Assembly: GCA_005768755.1 (NCBI GenBank)
Contig: VAFL01000017.1
Location: forward strand, 8,895-72,894
Direction: 5' to 3'
Length of the DNA stretch: 64,000 nt
Origin: Paracoccus denitrificans
Lineage (GTDB): Bacteria > Pseudomonadota > Alphaproteobacteria > Rhodobacterales > Rhodobacteraceae
Positions 63,825-64,000 of this stretch are shown piece after piece (the stretch's first letter is position 1; each line of letters starts with the position of its first letter). The notes under the pieces were generated by a model that was given only the letters and a program-made list of their open reading frames with translations, did not search any database and was not told where the DNA came from. The translations under genes and the position numbers were made by a program.

Positions 63825-64000
63825 TGACCTGCCACGGGATTCTTCCTCCATTTGGAATTAGAGTCCGACCCAACGAAGGGACGGACAATGAAGCGAACGA
63901 GATACAGCGAAGAACAGATCATCGGCATCCTGACCGAGCATGAGGCGGGCGCGAAGTGCGCTGAGCTGTGCCGCAAGCATGGGATGTCGGAAGGCACCTT
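63825..64000 (+). mobile_element. IS3-family insertion sequence (IS407-like), left end, runs off the window
   Basis: TGACCTGCC at 63825-63833 resembles the left inverted repeat of IS407-group elements, and 63 bases later a typical OrfA begins. The element would have landed in the TsiV-like remnant; GTAG (63821-63824) is a candidate four-base target duplication. The right end lies outside, so boundaries remain unproven. Confidence 0.55.
63888..64000 (+). CDS. IS3-family transposase OrfA (partial)
   Basis: The frame opens MKRTRYSEEQIIGILTEHEAG and continues with CRKHGMSEGTF to the window edge. This is the helix-turn-helix start of OrfA in IS407-group IS3 elements, which binds the terminal repeats and is joined to OrfB by frameshift. 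Only 37 codons are visible. Confidence 0.88.
   Translation, partial: MKRTRYSEEQIIGILTEHEAGAKCAELCRKHGMSEGT

Noticed and set aside
63356..63997. 213-codon minus-strand frame at the right end
   Set aside because: It spans both the TsiV-like remnant and the IS left end, which are coherent on the plus strand; no ribosome site or domain.

Overview
The window reads as a high-GC alphaproteobacterial replicon of the Rhodobacteraceae, with a Paracoccus or Rhodobacter-like flavour. I infer this from the gene content (TRAP transporters, a SmoS-type sorbitol dehydrogenase, polyamine-family ABC importers, a TGA-N9-TCA iron-box candidate) and from very dense packing with ATGA start/stop overlaps. No rRNA, tRNA, CRISPR array or replication gene is visible. 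The right end holds a decayed gene and an IS3-family insertion sequence, so the segment could be chromosomal accessory DNA or a large plasmid.

Layout. 1-3.3 kb: a GMC-type FAD dehydrogenase with its tri-haem cytochrome c. 3.3-7.7 kb: an aldehyde dehydrogenase divergent from a TRAP transporter plus a 3-hydroxyisobutyrate-dehydrogenase-like reductase. 7.7-15 kb: a seven-gene minus-strand operon with a LacI regulator, a polyamine-type ABC importer, a nucleoside hydrolase and adenine deaminase, which looks like uptake and opening of a purine nucleoside. 15-21.6 kb: acyl-CoA synthetase, acetate kinase overlapping a SmoS-like dehydrogenase, a lipoprotein alpha/beta hydrolase and an M20-type amidohydrolase. 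21.6-27.9 kb: LysR, RidA, a second TRAP system, an RraA-like aldolase and a beta-keto acid cleavage enzyme. 28-34.5 kb: GntR/UTRA regulator, ADP-ribosylglycohydrolase-family protein, PfkB sugar kinase and a second complete polyamine-type ABC importer. 34.6-42.9 kb: a complete ferric-siderophore module (ECF sigma, FecR, TonB receptor, binding protein, permease, ATPase, siderophore-interacting reductase). 43-44.9 kb: a 2OG-Fe(II) oxygenase and Ada, with an Ada-box-like site. 45-56.2 kb: periplasmic HAD phosphatase, an eight-haem cytochrome c, a secreted sulfatase broken by an in-frame TAA, and a DUF58/DUF4381/BatA/BatB-TPR/BatD/MoxR cluster whose moxR carries a 3' frameshift. 56.3-61.9 kb: esterase, ribbon-helix-helix protein, FAD oxidoreductase, large catalase and a stress flavoprotein. 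62-64 kb: a small hypothetical, gene-poor DNA, a degraded TsiV-like gene and the left end of an IS3-family element.

How the genes work together. Most of the window is catabolic: import (two TRAP, two polyamine-type ABC), periplasmic oxidation feeding a c-type cytochrome, and intracellular cleavage enzymes. The most distinctive idea is that two separate operons each pair a polyamine-family importer with an enzyme that cuts an N-glycosidic (ribosyl) bond: a nucleoside hydrolase in one, an ADP-ribosylglycohydrolase homologue with a sugar kinase in the other. The second cluster is the best candidate for an undescribed pathway. All functions are read from protein motifs and context; no database search was run.
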